Shown here: positions 15,993 through 18,135 of the stretch, piece after piece
How the letters are laid out: every line of letters begins with the position of its first letter
Position numbering within the stretch: the stretch's first letter is position 1
Origin: JAFMKE01 sp037624485
GTDB lineage: Bacteria > Bacteroidota > Bacteroidia > Chitinophagales > UBA8649
Assembly (NCBI GenBank): GCA_037624485.1
Contig: JASJJC010000006.1
Location: forward strand, 1-18,135
Reading direction: 5' to 3'
Length of the DNA stretch: 18,135 bases
Notes under the pieces: generated by a model
Told to the model about the DNA's origin: nothing
What the model saw: only the letters and a program-made list of their open reading frames with translations
Databases searched by the model: none
Position numbers and translations under genes: made by a program

Positions 15993-16173
15993 TATCCTTT
16001 AAAATTTAATCCAATAATGAATGTGGCATAACGATCAACACATAAGCCATAAAACCCTCCATCAAAACCATCGTCTTCTATTTCATTAATGATGTATTTC
16101 GCAATTATTTCTCTAAGGCCTTTTTATACTCTTTACTATTAAGGTGAATTGATTGGTAGTTATGAATCAACAT
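15992..16173 (-). pseudogene. Small ORF of about 61 codons broken by a 1-nt frameshift, unknown function
   Basis: On the minus strand an ATG at 16173 opens MLIHNYQSIHLNSKEYKKA, reaches LEK and hits TAA at about 16107. Adding one A to the AAA run at 16108-16110 restores one frame through IIAKYIINEIEDDGFDGGFY and GLCVDRYATFIIGLNFKG to the TAA at 15994-15992. The joined product has a charged middle and an aromatic end, unlike random A+T-rich translation, but I do not recognise the family. It may be a decayed gene, a base error in a homopolymer, or chance. It lies inside the direct-repeat-bounded segment, and its 3' end overlaps the end of the tRNA terminator T-tract region. Confidence 0.35.
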
Positions 16174-16187
16174 GTTTTTAATGCCGT

Positions 16188-16224
16188 AAAAAAAAATAGC
16201 CTTGACTTTCTAGATCAAGGCTAT
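16188..16224 (-). terminator. Rho-independent terminator of the lipoprotein gene
   Basis: ATAGCCTTGA (16196-16205) and TCAAGGCTAT (16215-16224) form a perfect 10-bp stem with a 9-nt loop. Nine A on the plus strand (16188-16196) give a T-run on the minus strand, so it ends transcription of the gene at 16247-16753. Confidence 0.9.
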
Positions 16225-16246
16225 CATTAGTAAATTAAAGGAAAAT

Positions 16247-16753
16247 TTATTCTACTTCCATTTCAGATGAAGGTGGAGCAGAGACTGCCATAACCATTCC
16301 AGTAGCATCGAAATAGTCTCCAGACATAACTATCTTACTATCTTCAATGTCAAAATAATGATAAGAGTCAACAGAGAAAGATTTTCCTGTCTCAATACTC
16401 TCTCCAGTCCATGTTCCATATACTCTTACACTTCCATTACTTTGAAGACTAACTGTATCAACTCCTGGCAACCAGACAGCATTATTAAATTTTACATTTG
16501 CAAAACCTTTCATATAAAATTCTGCTTGTCCTAAAACACCAGCATAATCTGTTAAACCTTGACCATACATAGGTGACTGATGCTTTATATCTTCATGAAT
16601 TAAAGATTTAAATGTTTCAAAATCTGTAGGTGCTTCATAGCAAGCCATTGCCTTTTTTGCAATTGCAACATTGGTATGGTATAAGTCTAGGTCATCTGAT
16701 TGTGAACATGCAGACAACATAACAATTAATGATAATAATAATAAGTTTCTCAT
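16247..16753 (-). CDS. Lipoprotein with SnoaL/NTF2-like domain
   Basis: 168 residues. The N-terminus MRNLLLLSLIVMLSACSQSDD is a lipoprotein signal peptide with lipobox LSAC (Cys16), and Ser-Gln-Ser at +2 to +4 does not contradict outer-membrane sorting. The mature part fits an NTF2/SnoaL-like cone fold: an N-terminal helical part (AKKAMACYEAPTDFETFKSL), then HEDIKHQSPMYG, then strands such as SVRVYGTWTGES, SFSVDSYHYFDIEDSKIVMSGDYFDATG. Such folds occur both as enzymes and as binding proteins, so no reaction is proposed. It is single-gene transcribed, with a strong terminator 23 nt after the stop. It lies between two 40-bp direct repeats 917 bp apart and may have arrived with that segment. It is more A+T-rich than the genes to its left. 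Confidence 0.8.
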   Translation of the reverse strand: MRNLLLLSLIVMLSACSQSDDLDLYHTNVAIAKKAMACYEAPTDFETFKSLIHEDIKHQSPMYGQGLTDYAGVLGQAEFYMKGFANVKFNNAVWLPGVDTVSLQSNGSVRVYGTWTGESIETGKSFSVDSYHYFDIEDSKIVMSGDYFDATGMVMAVSAPPSSEMEVE

Positions 16754-16778
16754 TTTTTAATTTTTTAATTTAAGTAGG

Positions 16779-16786
16779 TAAACTTA
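16779..16786 (-). promoter_or_regulatory. Possible -7 promoter box for the lipoprotein gene
   Basis: Read on the minus strand this is TAAGTTTA, one base from TAnnTTTG, 25 nt before the ATG at 16753. No -33 box is evident and the region is very A+T-rich, so a chance match is possible. Confidence 0.25.
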
Positions 16787-16869
16787 TTAATTTTCTAATA
16801 AAAAAAAGAATAACTAAGGAAAACCTGGCTTAATTTAATTTTTCTATCATAAAATTACTTTTTATGCTA

Positions 16870-16909
16870 AATACCTCTCAAGTTGAGATAAGATTCCGCT
16901 TTTTTTATT
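16870..16909 (+). repeat. Direct repeat, right copy
   Basis: This matches 15953-15992 at 38 of 40 bases and keeps the inner TCTC/GAGA stem and the seven-T run. It lacks the GCGG 5' arm, so it cannot form the full terminator. It lies 113 bp before the photolyase-family start. No gene ends just upstream on the plus strand, so it has no obvious terminator role here. Confidence 0.9.
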
Positions 16910-17001
16910 CTCACAAAGTTCTACAAGTTGAATGCAACAACACTAAACGCTTTAATTATAAAAAAGCTGGTGTAATATAATCGTATTTATTTTTTGATAT
17001 T

Positions 17002-17009
17002 TATCTTTG
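17002..17009 (+). promoter_or_regulatory. Candidate -7 promoter box for the photolyase-family gene
   Basis: TATCTTTG is an exact match to TAnnTTTG and ends 13 nt before the ATG at 17023. No good -33 TTTG is seen at the usual spacing. Confidence 0.4.
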
Positions 17010-17022
17010 TTCTTCTAATCGT

Positions 17023-18135
17023 ATGGGAAAAAAGATAAATGTAGTATGGCTAAAAAGAGATCTTAGAACAAGTGATCATGAGGCTCTTTTTGAGGCTGAA
17101 AAATCCACGCTAGATTATATAATTGTGTATCTTTTTGAGCCCAAACAAATGGCTCATCCTGACTATAGCCTGAGACATCAGCAATTTATATATCATTCTA
17201 TTATAGCAATGAACGAATCGCTTTTACTATATAATAGAAAAGTTCATATTTATAATTCTGATGCTCCTGATTTTTTCGATTATTTAGCCACTCAATATAC
17301 TATTGAAGCGGTTTTATCTTACAAAGAAAGTGGTACTCAAATAAGTTGGGATCGGGATAAAAAAGTTGCTAAGCGTCTTAAAAGTTTACATGTTAAATGG
17401 AAAGAATTCGATTGTCAAGGGGTTATTCGAGGAAGTAAAAATAGAGTTGGTTGGGACAAAAAATGGTTTGTGTATGCTTCATCTCCATTAATTAACAACT
17501 TTTTTAAGACCAATCATTTTCATTTGGAATCGAGCCCTTTTGACTTTAATGTTGCGGATTTTCCGGCTTTAGCAAAGTACCCCAACCAATATCAGCCTGC
17601 CGGCGAGAAATATGCCTTTAAGTACCTAGACTCTTTTATAAAAAAAAGACATAAAAATTATAATTATCATATTTCACAACCTGAAAATAGTAGATATTCC
17701 TGTGGACGTATTTCAACCTACCTTTCCTGGGGAAACATTAGTGTAAGGCAAGTATATCAACTAACTAAGAATGCTTCAAATTATAAAAGGAATAAGCGTG
17801 CGTTTGACTCTTTTCTTTCTAGACTTAAATGGCGCTCTCACTTTATTCAAAAGTTTGAAGTGGATTGCAGCTACGAACACAGCTGTATTAATAGAGGCTA
17901 CGAACAGATGACTTATCAAAACAGTGATTTACTTCTAGAAAGCTGGAAAAAGGGTCAAACAGGATTCCCTATGGTTGACGCAAGTATGCGTTGCCTGTTA
18001 AGCACAGGATGGCTAAACTTTAGAATGCGGGCTATGCTTGTTTCTTTTTTGTGTCATTATTTAGATCAAGATTGGAGAAGAGGAGTTTATCATATGGCAA
18101 AATTGTTTTTAGATTATGAACCAGGCATTCATTTC
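17023..18135 (+). CDS. Cryptochrome/photolyase family protein (3' end outside window)
   Basis: 371 codons are visible from ATG 17023; family members run near 480-500 residues, so roughly 110-130 are missing. The N-terminal photolyase domain opens with INVVWLKRDLRTSDHEAL, the usual start of DNA photolyases and cryptochromes, and holds VYLFEP and SLRHQQFIYHS. The FAD-binding half begins at about residue 190 (GEKYAFKYLDSFI, SRYSCGRISTYLSWGNIS, SRLKWRSHFIQKFE) and reaches FPMVDASMRCLLSTGWLNFRMR. Family members use FAD and light to repair pyrimidine dimers or to signal. The end of the visible part reads LFLDYEPGIHF where classic photolyases have a D-P-x-x-N-x-G-W type motif, so it belongs to a separate branch common in Bacteroidota and its activity cannot be assigned. 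The gene is A+T-rich. Confidence 0.9.
   Translation, partial: MGKKINVVWLKRDLRTSDHEALFEAEKSTLDYIIVYLFEPKQMAHPDYSLRHQQFIYHSIIAMNESLLLYNRKVHIYNSDAPDFFDYLATQYTIEAVLSYKESGTQISWDRDKKVAKRLKSLHVKWKEFDCQGVIRGSKNRVGWDKKWFVYASSPLINNFFKTNHFHLESSPFDFNVADFPALAKYPNQYQPAGEKYAFKYLDSFIKKRHKNYNYHISQPENSRYSCGRISTYLSWGNISVRQVYQLTKNASNYKRNKRAFDSFLSRLKWRSHFIQKFEVDCSYEHSCINRGYEQMTYQNSDLLLESWKKGQTGFPMVDASMRCLLSTGWLNFRMRAMLVSFLCHYLDQDWRRGVYHMAKLFLDYEPGIHF

Overview
The window comes from a member of the Bacteroidota, probably a free-living (likely aquatic) one. The evidence is two proteins ending in the CHU_C / gliding-motility-associated C-terminal domain (the type B sorting signal of the type IX secretion system, T9SS), two PorP/SprF-family outer-membrane proteins, a TPR/PD40/OmpA-like protein, short TAnnTTTG-like boxes just upstream of start codons, A-rich leaders instead of clear Shine-Dalgarno sites, and A+T-rich DNA overall.

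Bases 1-9544 hold two surface-protein modules that converge at about 3.1 kb. The plus-strand module is a partial adhesin (C-type-lectin-like domain, seven 41-residue repeats, CHU_C tail), broken by one in-frame TGA in repeat 6 and followed after 1 nt by a PorP/SprF gene. The minus-strand module is a three-gene operon with 0-1 nt between genes: a ~1165-residue DUF7948/SBBP/PKD/CHU_C protein, a PorP/SprF protein and a TPR-PD40-OmpA-like protein. Each looks like a T9SS type B cargo encoded with its outer-membrane anchor; the minus-strand module adds a possible periplasmic tether. The large protein has no ATG, GTG or TTG where its signal peptide begins.

Bases 9618-15820 are ordinary chromosomal housekeeping and stress genes: cytidine deaminase (minus), a LYS9-type saccharopine dehydrogenase (plus), an ArsC-type arsenate reductase and a DUF2177 membrane protein (both minus), an ElaA-type acetyltransferase, a CstB-like persulfide dioxygenase/rhodanese fusion, and carboxynorspermidine decarboxylase NspC (all plus).

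Bases 15870-18135 begin with a tRNA-Ala(GGC) and its strong terminator. About 38 of 40 bases of the terminator's distal part recur 917 bp downstream as a direct repeat. Between the copies lie a small frameshifted ORF and a lipoprotein gene of the SnoaL/NTF2-like type with its own terminator. This looks like a small insertion or duplication next to a tRNA gene. A cryptochrome/photolyase-family gene then runs off the right edge.

The most unusual points are the tRNA-adjacent direct-repeat segment, the in-frame stop inside an otherwise conserved repeat array, and the missing conventional start of the large T9SS protein.
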